DNA from: Natronomonas aquatica | GTDB taxonomy: Archaea > Halobacteriota > Halobacteria > Halobacteriales > Haloarculaceae | Direction of reading: 5' to 3' | Assembly (NCBI RefSeq): GCF_024449025.1 | Contig: NZ_JAHLKM010000009.1 | Coordinates: 20,629-84,628 of the forward strand | DNA: 64,000 nucleotides | Shown here: positions 1 through 8,206 of the stretch, piece after piece | How positions within the stretch are numbered: position 1 is the first letter of the stretch | Layout of the letters: each line of letters begins with the position of its first letter | Notes under the pieces: model-generated | The model's input: the letters and a program-made list of their open reading frames with translations, nothing else | What the model was told of the DNA's origin: nothing | Database searches by the model: none | Made by a program: the position numbers and the translations under genes

Positions 1-54
1 GCGCTCACGCCCGCTCGTTGTCTCCGTCCACGATTCTGGTTTCGATTCAGCCAT
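1..54 (-). CDS. Start of a minus-strand gene, probably a haloarchaeal winged-helix regulator (partial)
   Basis: An ATG at 54 reads leftward off the window edge, giving MAESKPESWTETTSGRER. The pattern WTE-T-S-x-RERV resembles, from memory, the N-terminus of a haloarchaeal family of small winged-helix-like regulators (DUF7342 type). Only 18 codons are visible, so this is a tentative assignment. An AT-rich box at 81-90 (AAATTATTTG on the minus strand) lies about 27-36 nt upstream of the ATG, where the TATA box of a leaderless haloarchaeal transcript would be. It could instead be a fortuitous open frame. Confidence 0.4.
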   Translation of the reverse strand, partial: MAESKPESWTETTSGRER

Positions 55-195
55 TCGACTAGGTCTTGGACGGCCCTGTTCAAATAATTTATCTTGGTTC
101 AGATATTCAGACGGGGCGTGATTTGTCCTTCGGTGGAAGGCGGTTCAGATGCTGGGAGGCGACGTTCCTCTGCGACCAAGCAGAATACCGATCGG

Positions 196-1251
196 TCAGT
201 GGGCCCGGTCGCCCTCGATGAACTCCTCGGCCGTCCGATCACCGGCCGCGAACGCGGCTGCTCGAGCGTCGATCGCGTCGGGTTCAAGCATAGCATGAGA
301 GACGAGCAGCCGTTCGAGTGCCGTATGCCACTGGTCGTAGTAGATGCGTTCGGTTGCCGCAGCGTCGGCCCCTCGGTCGCGGTCGTCGTCGGTCGCGTAG
401 GCGCCGGTGGGTGTCGCCTCGACCGCCTCGATCAACCGCCGCTGGAAGGCCGACCAGTCGAAACTGCCGCCCCCATCGTACAGGGCGACGGTTACGCCGA
501 AGGCGCGTGCCTGCCAGGGCTCCGAGAACGTCGGCTCCGCGTCGACGCCGAGGAGGTCCGCGAAGGCGCCGTCGGGATCCGCGTGTCCCCCGTCGGCTTT
601 CGATCCCGCGTCCGTCGTCCCGTGATCGAGCCGTTCGACGCCGATCATCGAGTCACGCGTGACAAGATTCGCGAGTTCGTCCTCGTCGTATCCCTCCGTT
701 CCATCGGGGCGTCTCGGCAGGACCATGTACCTGATTTCGGAGCTGGAATCCCAGACATCGATGTCGATTCCACCGTCGATTTCGAGCCCGAACTCATCGA
801 GGACGGCTCGCGGCTCGCGGACCATTCGGGACCGATAGGACGGCGTCTTGTACCACGTCGGGGGGAGCCCGAGCAGCGACCACGGGTAGCACGAACACAG
901 GGTACAGACGACGGCGTTGTGGACATCGGCGGTGTTTTTCTTCACCTCGATATGCTGGATACCGACGTCGAAATCGAACTCATCGATCGCGGCCGGGGCG
1001 TCCTCGAGGAGCCGCTCCTCGAAGGCGGGGTCGGTCCACGCCCGGGCGACGACCCGGGCTCCGTTCTGTGGGCCGATATCGCGTTCGTAGGCGGCTATCG
1101 CCTCGTCGATCGCGTCCGTCGAGACGATCCCTTTCTCGACGAGCAACGATTGGATCGCCCGAACGCGGGGACGTGGATCGGCGGCCGTTTCGTCGTGGTC
1201 GTGTCCGGAATCGTGGTCGTGGTCGTGATCGTGGTCGTGATCGTCGGTCAT
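196..1251 (-). CDS. Nitrile hydratase alpha subunit fused to a nitrile hydratase activator domain
   Basis: Nitrile hydratase hydrates nitriles to amides; the alpha subunit holds the metal. Residues about 116-121 are CTLCSC, the metal-binding cysteine cluster, and the Thr after the first Cys is the form usual in cobalt enzymes. It is followed by YPW and the WYK-PSYRSR-V-EPR region typical of the alpha chain. From about residue 236 the protein continues into a second domain ([10 protein letters not shown], later [10 protein letters not shown]) matching the separate activator/accessory protein of other operons, so the 351-aa chain is a fusion. The N-terminus is a DH repeat (residues 2-20), plausibly a metal-loading tail. 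The start at 1251 is chosen because it overlaps the beta-subunit stop as ATGA and begins right at the DH repeat. Cotranscribed with and downstream of beta. Confidence 0.9.
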   Translation of the reverse strand: MTDDHDHDHDHDHDSGHDHDETAADPRPRVRAIQSLLVEKGIVSTDAIDEAIAAYERDIGPQNGARVVARAWTDPAFEERLLEDAPAAIDEFDFDVGIQHIEVKKNTADVHNAVVCTLCSCYPWSLLGLPPTWYKTPSYRSRMVREPRAVLDEFGLEIDGGIDIDVWDSSSEIRYMVLPRRPDGTEGYDEDELANLVTRDSMIGVERLDHGTTDAGSKADGGHADPDGAFADLLGVDAEPTFSEPWQARAFGVTVALYDGGGSFDWSAFQRRLIEAVEATPTGAYATDDDRDRGADAAATERIYYDQWHTALERLLVSHAMLEPDAIDARAAAFAAGDRTAEEFIEGDRAH

Positions 1252-1934
1252 CGTTCGTCCTCCGTAGGTCGCAGATACGGTTCCCAGAGATCGACGTGAA
1301 TCGTATCGTCGGGATCTTCGGCATCGGGGCCCCACACCTCGTCGGCGTCGAAGGCGACGGTGTACAGCGGCTCGTCGCGTTCCTCGCCGTGGGCGCTGGC
1401 GTCCGGGAAGACGTGGTTCCCGTGGAGGGATCGGATTTTACCGGTCGTTCGCCGGACGTAGCGCGGACAGCGGGTGTGTCCCTCGGGATGGTTGTTGCGC
1501 ACTCGAACCGCGTCTCCTTCGGCGAACTGGGGCTCGTCGTCCGGCCGGTCGAACGATGCCGGCCGTCGGAACGCTTCTCTGACTCGCTCGGCGAGGTCGG
1601 GATCCAGCCGTTCGGGAACGAGATCCGCGGGGTTTTCGAGGTCTCGCGCGCGCTGGTGGGCGGCCTCGATCTCGTCTTCAGTGAGGTGGCCTTTTTTGAC
1701 GAGGTTTCGCTCGAGGCTCGCCAGCCAGCGCTCGAAGTACGTCGCCGCGAGGTAGTCCGCTGGCGCCATCCGTTCGATGCCGTGGCGGCTCTCGTCGATG
1801 TTGTAGATCCCCTGTGGCCGGATCGTACGCACTAACGCGAAGACGACGCGCTCCCAGTCCGCATGGAACTGGGCGTCGTCGACGGGGACGGCCCCGAAGC
1901 CGTGTATCCCGCCCATATCGTGGATGCCGTTCAT
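1248..1934 (-). CDS. Nitrile hydratase beta subunit
   Basis: The 228-aa product starts [14 protein letters not shown], the nearly invariant N-terminus of nitrile hydratase beta chains, and ends in the SH3-like barrel found in the family (region with [10 protein letters not shown] and later WEPYL). The ATG at 1934 is chosen because it begins exactly at this conserved N-terminus; the open frame upstream has no family match. It is the first gene of a two-gene operon with the alpha-activator fusion, with a 4-nt ATGA overlap. Together they make a complete enzyme with its activator; no separate activator gene is present nearby. Confidence 0.93.
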   Translation of the reverse strand: MNGIHDMGGIHGFGAVPVDDAQFHADWERVVFALVRTIRPQGIYNIDESRHGIERMAPADYLAATYFERWLASLERNLVKKGHLTEDEIEAAHQRARDLENPADLVPERLDPDLAERVREAFRRPASFDRPDDEPQFAEGDAVRVRNNHPEGHTRCPRYVRRTTGKIRSLHGNHVFPDASAHGEERDEPLYTVAFDADEVWGPDAEDPDDTIHVDLWEPYLRPTEDER

Positions 1935-1960
1935 GCGAACCGGGTTCGACCCGTCGGCGC

Positions 1961-1970
1961 AAATAGCTTT
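1961..1970 (-). promoter_or_regulatory. Candidate TATA box of the nitrile hydratase operon
   Basis: On the minus strand this reads AAAGCTATTT, an AT-rich box in otherwise GC-rich sequence, 27-36 nt upstream of the beta-subunit ATG. That spacing suits a leaderless archaeal promoter. The assignment rests on position and composition only. Confidence 0.4.
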
Positions 1971-2170
1971 GGTGCGTACCCGGAGGGTACTCTTCGAAGC
2001 ACCACGGGAAGCCACAGGAACTGTCCCCGGTCCCGCTCACTTCGCTCGGGGAAAGTCGAATGACTCGCTCCGTTCGTCTTCCGGAGAGCCACAACCCGGG
2101 GGCTGCGTTACACCCACAGTTCACACGAAAGCCTCGAGATCGTACGGACATCCTCGATTTCGTGAGCGAG

Positions 2171-2250
2171 TAGAGTAGAGTAGAGTAGAGTAGAGTAGAG
2201 TAGAGTAGAGTAGAGTAGAGTAGAGTAGAGTAGAGTAGAGTAGAGTAGGT
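2171..2250. repeat. Pentanucleotide microsatellite (TAGAG)15 plus one TAGGT
   Basis: Fifteen perfect tandem copies of TAGAG fill 2171-2245, followed by one variant TAGGT. The array lies between the divergent nitrile hydratase operon (ATG 1934) and the transporter gene (ATG 2312). It ends about 31 nt before the likely TATA box of the transporter (2282-2289, GTATTAAC). Long perfect 5-bp arrays change length easily through slipped-strand replication, so the array could alter promoter spacing. It is not inside any supported gene. Confidence 0.97.
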
Positions 2251-2311
2251 AGGTCACGGATCGCAACCCGATAGCGACGGAGTATTAACAGCAGGTTCGT
2301 TCAGCACATAC

Positions 2312-3679
2312 ATGGGACGTGAAACGTGGGGAACCCGGATCGGGTTCATTCTCGCGGCGGTCGGAAGCGCAGTGGGACTAGGTAACATCTGGCGGTTTCC
2401 GTTCCAGGTCGGCCAGGAGGGAGGCGCAGCCTTCATGGTCATGTACCTCGCCTTCGTGTTGCTGATCGGCTTCCCGGCGATGCTCGCGGAGTTCGTCGTC
2501 GGACGGAAGACCGGCCTGAACGCGGTCGGTGCGATCCGGGAGTTCGCCGGCGGCGTGTGGCAGTACCTCGGTGGCCTGTTCGTCCTCATCGGGTTCGTCA
2601 TCCTCTCGTATTACAGCGTGATCGGCGGGTGGGTGCTCCGATACGTCGTCGGGAGCGCTACCGGCGGGTACGTCGGCGACGCCGCACAGGGTGAACCGCC
2701 GGTCGCCGCCCAGTTCTTCGCCGAGATCGCGTCCGGATGGGACGCGCTTCTCTTTCATGCGATATTCATGCTGCTCGTCGTCGGCATCGTGGCGTTCGGC
2801 ATCCAGCGGGGGATCGAGATCGGTGTCAAGGTGATGGTCCCGGCCATCTTCGTGATCTTCGGGGTGCTTTCGGTGTACGCGTTCAGCCTCCCGGGGGCCG
2901 GGGAAGCGTACGCGTATTATCTCTCGCCAAACTTCGAGTACATCGTCGCGAACTGGCAAAGCCTGGTGCCGGCCGCGGCCGGGCAGGGCTTTTTCACGCT
3001 GTCTCTCGGGATGGGCGTGATGATAACGTACGCGTCGTATCTCGGTTCCGACGAGAACCTCGCGATCGACGGCACGAGCATCGTCGTGTTGAACACCTCC
3101 GTCTCGGTCCTGACCGGGCTGATCGTCTTCCCGATCCTGTTCACGGCGGGGCTGGATCCGGAGACCTCCGGGCCCGGGGCGCTTTTCATCAGCGTCGCGG
3201 ATGCCCTCGGTAGCCTTCCGTTCGGTCGCGTCGTCGGCACCCTCTTTTTCGCCACGGTCGCCATCGCCGCGCTGTCCTCGGCGATCAGCCTCATCGAGGT
3301 CGTCGTCTCCTATGCGATCGACGAGTTCGGTATGGACCGGGCGAGGGCGACCGTGATCGTCGGGGCCGGCATCTTCCTTCTGGGGGTCCCCGTCACCGTC
3401 GATACGGTGTTCGTCGACCTCTATGACATGCTCGCCGCACAGATCCTGCTCGTGCTGGGCGGGATCCTGCTGATGGTCGCCATCACCTGGCTCCACGCGG
3501 ACGAGGCGGTCGAGGAACTCCGGGAGGGAATCGGAGACCTCGGCGCCGTCGGCACGCTCTGGATCTGGATGGTTCGGATCCCGGTCGTCGCCGTCCTGAT
3601 CGTTTCGCTGTATCTCGGTGTTACCGGATACCTGGAGTTCCTACAGGGGCCCTTTGCTGACTTCCTCGCCTCGAGGTAG
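2312..3679 (+). CDS. Sodium-dependent transporter of the neurotransmitter:sodium symporter (NSS/SNF) family
   Basis: A 455-aa multi-pass membrane protein that should move an amino acid or similar amine into the cell with Na+. The N-terminus (residues 2-40) carries the family signature, with G-RIGFILA-VGSAVGLGN followed by IWRFPF, which forms TM1 and the Na+/substrate site. About eleven hydrophobic segments follow, the usual number for prokaryotic members. The ATG at 2312 begins at the conserved segment. A box GTATTAAC at 2282-2289 fits a leaderless promoter, directly downstream of the TAGAG array. The substrate cannot be read from the sequence; an unrelated gene follows convergently. Confidence 0.9.
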   Translation: MGRETWGTRIGFILAAVGSAVGLGNIWRFPFQVGQEGGAAFMVMYLAFVLLIGFPAMLAEFVVGRKTGLNAVGAIREFAGGVWQYLGGLFVLIGFVILSYYSVIGGWVLRYVVGSATGGYVGDAAQGEPPVAAQFFAEIASGWDALLFHAIFMLLVVGIVAFGIQRGIEIGVKVMVPAIFVIFGVLSVYAFSLPGAGEAYAYYLSPNFEYIVANWQSLVPAAAGQGFFTLSLGMGVMITYASYLGSDENLAIDGTSIVVLNTSVSVLTGLIVFPILFTAGLDPETSGPGALFISVADALGSLPFGRVVGTLFFATVAIAALSSAISLIEVVVSYAIDEFGMDRARATVIVGAGIFLLGVPVTVDTVFVDLYDMLAAQILLVLGGILLMVAITWLHADEAVEELREGIGDLGAVGTLWIWMVRIPVVAVLIVSLYLGVTGYLEFLQGPFADFLASR

Positions 3680-3871
3680 CCGAGGGCCGTTGTCTCGCCT
3701 GCGGGGAACCGTCCGAACGCCACCGTCTCGTGGCATTCGATAACAGATGTGTCACGGAAGTTTAGATTCTGACCAGTGGTTCGCCCCGGCAAACGGCGGT
3801 CTGAGGTGTGCTGTGGGGCAGGTTGTGCGAGCGAAAACGTCGACCCCGTCGTTTCGTGTCCCAAGACCGTG

Positions 3872-5047
3872 TCAGGACGCCGTCTCCGTCTCGACGCCGG
3901 TGATCTCGAAGCGGGCGCCGCCGGCGTCGCTTTCGGTGGCGGAGATCTCCCAGCCGTGGGCGTCGACGATGCCGTCGACAATCGCCAGCCCGAGGCCGGT
4001 GCCGTCCGCCGAGGTGGACTCGCCGGGATCGAAGAGCCGGTCGACGTCGTCCTCGGGGAGCCCCCGGCCGTCGTCCTCGACGTAGAACCCCGAGCCGTCC
4101 GGGAGGGCACCGACAGTGACGGTGATCCCGTCCCCGCCGTGCTCGACGGCGTCATCGGCCTGCGGCCGATTGCTCGTCGAACCGTGTTCGACGCTGTCGT
4201 CGGACCCCGTCCGACTGCCCGTGGAGCCATGCTCCACGGCGTTCCGAAACAGGTTCTCGAACAGTTGCTGGAGCCGGCTCGCGTCGGCGATGACGGTGGG
4301 ATCGTCCTCGACGGCGAGCGTCGCCTCGGGGGCCGTAATCATGGTCCAACAGCGGTCCGCGACCGACGCCAGCGAAACCGGTTCGGTGTCGTCGATCGAT
4401 TTGTCCTGTCGAGCGAGCGTCAGAAGCTCATCGATGAGTGTGTCCATCCGGTCGATCGCCGTCGTGACGGCCTCGATGTGCTCGCTTTCGTGTTCCTCCT
4501 GTAGCAGTTCCAGACGGCCGGTAGCCACGGTGAGGGGGTTCCGCAAGTCGTGAGAAATGACGCTCGCGAAGTGATCGAGCCGTTCGTTTTGTCGCTCTAG
4601 CTCCTGTTCCCGCGCCTCGAGTTCGGCGCGTTCGGCCTCCAGTGCGTCGCGGTACTGCTCCTGTCGGGCGTCGTAGAGCCCGATCAGGAACCCGGCGATG
4701 CCCCCGGTCGTCATCCAGTTGACGACCACGAACGGCACGTCGACCATCGTGATCCCGTGGGCCGCCTGATACGGGATCACGGGGTAGCCGAAGACGATGC
4801 CGACGAGGGCTCCGACCCAGGTCCAGCCCGCCACGCGGCGCATCCCCGACGTCGGGAGGTCGCTCCGGTAGAGCCGGACCCCGGCGCCGATCAGAAGCGC
4901 CGACAGGGCAATCGGGACGATCACGCCGACCATCAGAGAGTGGATCGCGGGTTCGCGGACGGCATGATAGAGGTGCGACAGCGCGGTCGCTACCCCCACT
5001 GCGGCGATCGCGCCCGCGCTGTGTCCTCGGGAAAGCCGGGCCCTCAT
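3872..5047 (-). CDS. Membrane-bound sensor histidine kinase with a repeated VEHG insertion
   Basis: A 391-aa kinase. Residues 1 to about 145 contain several hydrophobic helices (membrane sensor); residues 145-180 are a charged coiled coil rich in E, R and Q. The HisKA H-box follows (SHDLRNPL, His being the phospho-acceptor), then the HATPase_c domain with N-box, DDGRGLPE (G1) and GTGLGLAI (G2). The N-box is interrupted. Instead of the usual NAVEHGGDG, the protein reads VEHG three times, separated by 11-residue linkers (two extra 15-residue units, encoded at 4152-4241). Reading frame and catalytic motifs are retained. No cognate regulator gene is adjacent. The input signal is unknown. Confidence 0.9.
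   Translation of the reverse strand: MRARLSRGHSAGAIAAVGVATALSHLYHAVREPAIHSLMVGVIVPIALSALLIGAGVRLYRSDLPTSGMRRVAGWTWVGALVGIVFGYPVIPYQAAHGITMVDVPFVVVNWMTTGGIAGFLIGLYDARQEQYRDALEAERAELEAREQELERQNERLDHFASVISHDLRNPLTVATGRLELLQEEHESEHIEAVTTAIDRMDTLIDELLTLARQDKSIDDTEPVSLASVADRCWTMITAPEATLAVEDDPTVIADASRLQQLFENLFRNAVEHGSTGSRTGSDDSVEHGSTSNRPQADDAVEHGGDGITVTVGALPDGSGFYVEDDGRGLPEDDVDRLFDPGESTSADGTGLGLAIVDGIVDAHGWEISATESDAGGARFEITGVETETAS
4152..4241. repeat. Two tandem 45-bp coding units forming four 3-nt-loop hairpins
   Basis: Relative to an ordinary kinase N-box the gene carries 90 extra bases (two 45-bp units). The DNA contains four hairpins: ATCGGCC-TGC-GGCCGAT (4154-4170), CGTCGAAC-CGT-GTTCGACG (4175-4193), GTCGGAC-CCC-GTCCGAC (4199-4215) and CCGTGGAGC-CAT-GCTCCACGG (4219-4239). 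Spacers are 4, 5 and 3 nt. The two units differ at many positions yet each stem remains perfectly paired. The encoded units are VEHGSTGSRTGSDDS and VEHGSTSNRPQADDA. Confidence 0.9.
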
Positions 5048-5160
5048 GGCGTCGTCTCGTTCGCTGTCATCGTTCGGGTTTGAGGGGGGATACCCTTAGG
5101 CCATCCGGACGCTGGGCGGGAAACCTAATCCCTAAATATGGAGGATAGGTAACACTCCTC

Positions 5161-5757
5161 ATGGCCGATGGATCCGATCCCGACCGCACGCCGGAGCAGT
5201 GGAACGAGATCGTCGCACGGATGAACGAACGGATGGTCGAGGGGATGGAGGCCAGCACGGAGGCCCAAGCGGAGTTCGTCGAATCGTGGGTCGACGCCTT
5301 CGACGCCTTCGAGTCGATCAACGAAGAACAGTTCTCGAGGGAGGGGTCCGAGGGAAACACGCGGGCACACTCGGTATGGATGGAGGCCGCCGAGGAGACA
5401 GCCGAGAAGATGGCCGCCGCCGCCCGCGGCGGAGAGATCGATCCCGAGGAGGTGCGAGACCTGTGGCTCGACAGCGCCAACGAGGCGTTCAAGGAAGTGA
5501 TCTCGACCGACGCGTTCTCCTCGATGACCGGCCGGAGCGTCGAGGACGCCCTCGACGTACGGGAGACGGTCGACGAAAGTGCCCAGGCGACGCTCCGGGA
5601 GTTCGGCTTTGCGACCGAACGCGACGTCCGGGAGGTCGGCGAACGGCTCGTCGAACTCGAACGCCGCCAGAAGAAACTCCAGCGGGAGCTCGGGCGGCTC
5701 GAGGACGTCGAGACGAAACTTGACCGTGTCCTCGAGCACCTCGAGGAACCGGCATGA
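5161..5757 (+). CDS. phaE: Class III polyhydroxyalkanoate synthase subunit PhaE
   Basis: A 198-aa acidic, mostly helical protein with a C-terminal coiled coil (residues about 150-195, heptads of L, V and R/E), the build of haloarchaeal PhaE. PhaE is the non-catalytic partner that PhaC needs to polymerise hydroxyacyl-CoA into PHA granules. Identification rests strongly on the gene directly downstream, a clear PhaC, which overlaps its stop by 4 nt (ATGA). An AT-rich box around 5131-5138 (CTAAATA) lies about 27 nt before the ATG, consistent with a leaderless operon promoter. Confidence 0.88.
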   Translation: MADGSDPDRTPEQWNEIVARMNERMVEGMEASTEAQAEFVESWVDAFDAFESINEEQFSREGSEGNTRAHSVWMEAAEETAEKMAAAARGGEIDPEEVRDLWLDSANEAFKEVISTDAFSSMTGRSVEDALDVRETVDESAQATLREFGFATERDVREVGERLVELERRQKKLQRELGRLEDVETKLDRVLEHLEEPA

Positions 5758-7079
5758 CGGACCCGGAGAACGCGACGGAGGGGGCGGCGGATATCGAAGC
5801 CGCCTTCGACCTCCAACGACAGACGTGGGAGAACGCCGCCGACTTCCTCGAAAAGCTCGCCCAGGTCGACGACGCCAACAGGCGGGTCGCCGACGTGGAC
5901 GTCGGAAAAACATCCAGCGAGGTCGTCTACGAGGAGAACAAACTCGAACTTCTCCACTACGAGCCGCGGACCGACGAACGACACGACGTCCCGATCCTGT
6001 TCGTCTATGCGCTGTTCAACAGGCCCTTTATTCTCGATCTCCAGCCCGATCGGTCCGTGATACGGGCGTTCCTCGATCGTGGCTTCGACGTCTACATGAT
6101 CGACTGGAACGAGCCCTCGCTTTTGGACCACACGCTCACCTTCGAGGACTACGTCGACCGGTATCTCGACAACTGCGTCGACGTCGTCAGGGAACGCTCC
6201 GGCCAGGAGTCGATCAGCCTCTTCGGCTACTGCATGGGCGGGGCGTTTTCAGTGCTGTACGCCGCGCTGTACCCCGAGAAGGTCCGGAGCCTCGGGCTGA
6301 TGGCCACGGCGGTGAACCTTCGCGATACGGACAGCGTCGTCGACCAGTGGGTCGGCGAGGACTTCTTCGATCCCGAGTCGCTCGTCGACGCCTACGGGAA
6401 CGTCCCGGCGGACATCGTCGATGCGGCCTTCTCGGCGCGCGAACCCGTCCAGAACAGCCTCACGAAGTACCTGCGCTTTTTCGACGGGATCGAGGACGAG
6501 GACTTCGTCGAGAACTTCGCCCGCATGGAGCGGTGGATCGAGGAGAGCATCGACATCCCCGGCCGAATGTTGGTCGACTTCATCGATGCGACGTACCACG
6601 AACAGCGGATCTACAACAACGAGATGTACATCGACGGCAGACACGCCGACCTCGGGAACCTGGATATGCCGATCGCACAGATCATCGGCAACTACGACAG
6701 CGTCGTCCCGCCGGCGGCACCACGGGAGTTCACCGGGAGGCTCCCGGACGATACGACCGTCTTCAAGGCCGACACCGGGCACATGGGGCTGGCCGTCTCG
6801 GGGCGTGCACACGCCGAACTGTGGCCGGCGGTCTGTGACTGGTACGAGGAGCGTTCGGGGGGCGAAAAAACGGGAGACACGACGGCGGCCGACGCCGAAA
6901 GCGAGCTCCGCCGGATCGAGGGGATCGGCCCGACCTACGCCGGGCGACTTCGGGAGGCCGGCGTCGAAACCGTGGCGGACCTCGCGGAGGCCGACCCGGA
7001 CACCGTCGCCGACGACGCCGACGTCCCCCAGGGGCGTCTCGAAGGGTTGATCGGGCAGGCACGGGAGGAGAGGCGCTGA
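5754..7079 (+). CDS. phaC: Class III polyhydroxyalkanoate synthase PhaC with C-terminal helix-hairpin-helix extension
   Basis: The catalytic subunit that polymerises 3-hydroxyacyl-CoA on the granule surface. It has an alpha/beta hydrolase fold with the lipase-like box GYCMGG, whose Cys160 is the nucleophile; Asp315 (IIGNYDSVVPP) and His343 (TGHMGL) complete the triad. The synthase domain ends near residue 365. Residues about 384-441 form a separate segment (RRIEGIGPTYAGRLREAGV and onward) of the helix-hairpin-helix type normally seen in DNA-binding proteins, joined by a short Gly/Asp/Thr linker. Translationally coupled to phaE. A lipase gene follows 160 nt later. Confidence 0.93.
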   Translation: MTDPENATEGAADIEAAFDLQRQTWENAADFLEKLAQVDDANRRVADVDVGKTSSEVVYEENKLELLHYEPRTDERHDVPILFVYALFNRPFILDLQPDRSVIRAFLDRGFDVYMIDWNEPSLLDHTLTFEDYVDRYLDNCVDVVRERSGQESISLFGYCMGGAFSVLYAALYPEKVRSLGLMATAVNLRDTDSVVDQWVGEDFFDPESLVDAYGNVPADIVDAAFSAREPVQNSLTKYLRFFDGIEDEDFVENFARMERWIEESIDIPGRMLVDFIDATYHEQRIYNNEMYIDGRHADLGNLDMPIAQIIGNYDSVVPPAAPREFTGRLPDDTTVFKADTGHMGLAVSGRAHAELWPAVCDWYEERSGGEKTGDTTAADAESELRRIEGIGPTYAGRLREAGVETVADLAEADPDTVADDADVPQGRLEGLIGQAREERR

Positions 7080-7240
7080 TCGACACCCGGCAGCCGAAAC
7101 GGTTGGTATCTTTTACCACAGCATATAAATAATGTAGGATCGCTACGTAGGGGTAACGTGTGTGAAACGAGAGCCGGGCGGGAAACGGCGGAGACGGACA
7201 GTTCCCGGGGCGTCGTGACGGCGGAGGACCAATAAAAACG

Positions 7241-8134
7241 ATGTTCACGCCAAATACGACGGGGGGATGGCCGTTCTCGCCGGCGCTGTTCCGGATCCTC
7301 CGGCGGATCCGACACAACCGGCGCAACGGCGGGTGTGCGATCGGCTGTGATCGCGACCGGACCGACGACTCGAGGCTGCCGTGGTCGACCGACGGCGCCT
7401 ACGGCGGCTGGGGCGGGCGGGCGTTCCACGGCGTCGACGCCCCGGCGAAAGCGCCCGGCGCGGAGGGAGAGCCCACGCCGATCGTGTTCGTCCACGGCCT
7501 CCAGCGGGACGCCTGCGACTGGGAGGCCCACGCGGAGTTCTTCCTCGAGCGCGGCTACGGCGGCGACGACCTGTGGGCGATCACGTTCCGCGAGGGGGCC
7601 TCGACCCACCCGGAGATGGCCGACCAGCTCGATGACTTCGTCGGTCGGGTCCGCGAACACACCGGCTCCGACACCGTCGCGGTCGTCGGCCACAGCCTCG
7701 GCGTCACGGGGACGCGGTTCTGGCTGGCGGCCCGCGGCCGCTACGAGTGGGTCGAGACGGTCGTCGGGCTGGCCGGCCCGAACCACGGCACGGTGTTCAA
7801 CACCTGGTGTGTCGAGGCCGGACTCGACGGCGAGGACTACCGGGTGAGCCCCTTCCTGCGGGCCGACTACGACGAGTACGAGGACCACCCGCTCGCGTGG
7901 CTCAACCGCGTCGAGACCCCGGGCGACGTCGAGTACTACACCGTCCGCGGGGCCGACGACGCCCTCTACTGGCGGTGCCCGGAGAGCCCCGAACTCGAGG
8001 GAGCGACGAACGTCGTCCTCGAGACGGGCCACGACGGCGTCCGGACGGCCCGGGCCACCAAGGAGTACCTCTTCGAGTGGCTCACCGGGGAACACCCCTA
8101 CGATCTGCGCCACCAGGTCGGCCTCGCCCGGTGA
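7241..8134 (+). CDS. Alpha/beta hydrolase of the class 2 lipase type
   Basis: A 297-aa protein with IVFVHGLQ (oxyanion-hole strand) at about residue 83, the nucleophile elbow GHSLG near residue 149, and a late GHDGV that could supply the catalytic His. It should be a lipase/esterase. Lying just after phaEC, a role in polyester or acyl-ester turnover is possible but is only inference from position. No clear signal peptide is seen; the N-terminus is basic (RILRRIRHNRR). A strong AT-rich box (TATAAATAAT, 7124-7133) sits in the 161-nt gap, and GGAGG at 7221-7225 could be a ribosome binding site, so this transcript may have a leader. Confidence 0.8.
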   Translation: MFTPNTTGGWPFSPALFRILRRIRHNRRNGGCAIGCDRDRTDDSRLPWSTDGAYGGWGGRAFHGVDAPAKAPGAEGEPTPIVFVHGLQRDACDWEAHAEFFLERGYGGDDLWAITFREGASTHPEMADQLDDFVGRVREHTGSDTVAVVGHSLGVTGTRFWLAARGRYEWVETVVGLAGPNHGTVFNTWCVEAGLDGEDYRVSPFLRADYDEYEDHPLAWLNRVETPGDVEYYTVRGADDALYWRCPESPELEGATNVVLETGHDGVRTARATKEYLFEWLTGEHPYDLRHQVGLAR

Positions 8135-8206
8135 CCGGCCGGCCGTCGATCGGCGGTTCGGTCGCGTTCCACACACTTATGACCGCGATAGCTGTACCGG
8201 GACCGC

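Noticed and set aside
1990..2100. GC-rich palindromic strings upstream of the nitrile hydratase operon, examined as a third 54-bp double hairpin
   Set aside because: Stems are 4-5 bp with irregular loops and spacing; the plan does not match.
2171..2250. TAGAG array considered as a CRISPR or an origin-type repeat
   Set aside because: Units are 5 bp with no spacers, and no cas or orc/cdc6 gene is nearby; it is a microsatellite.
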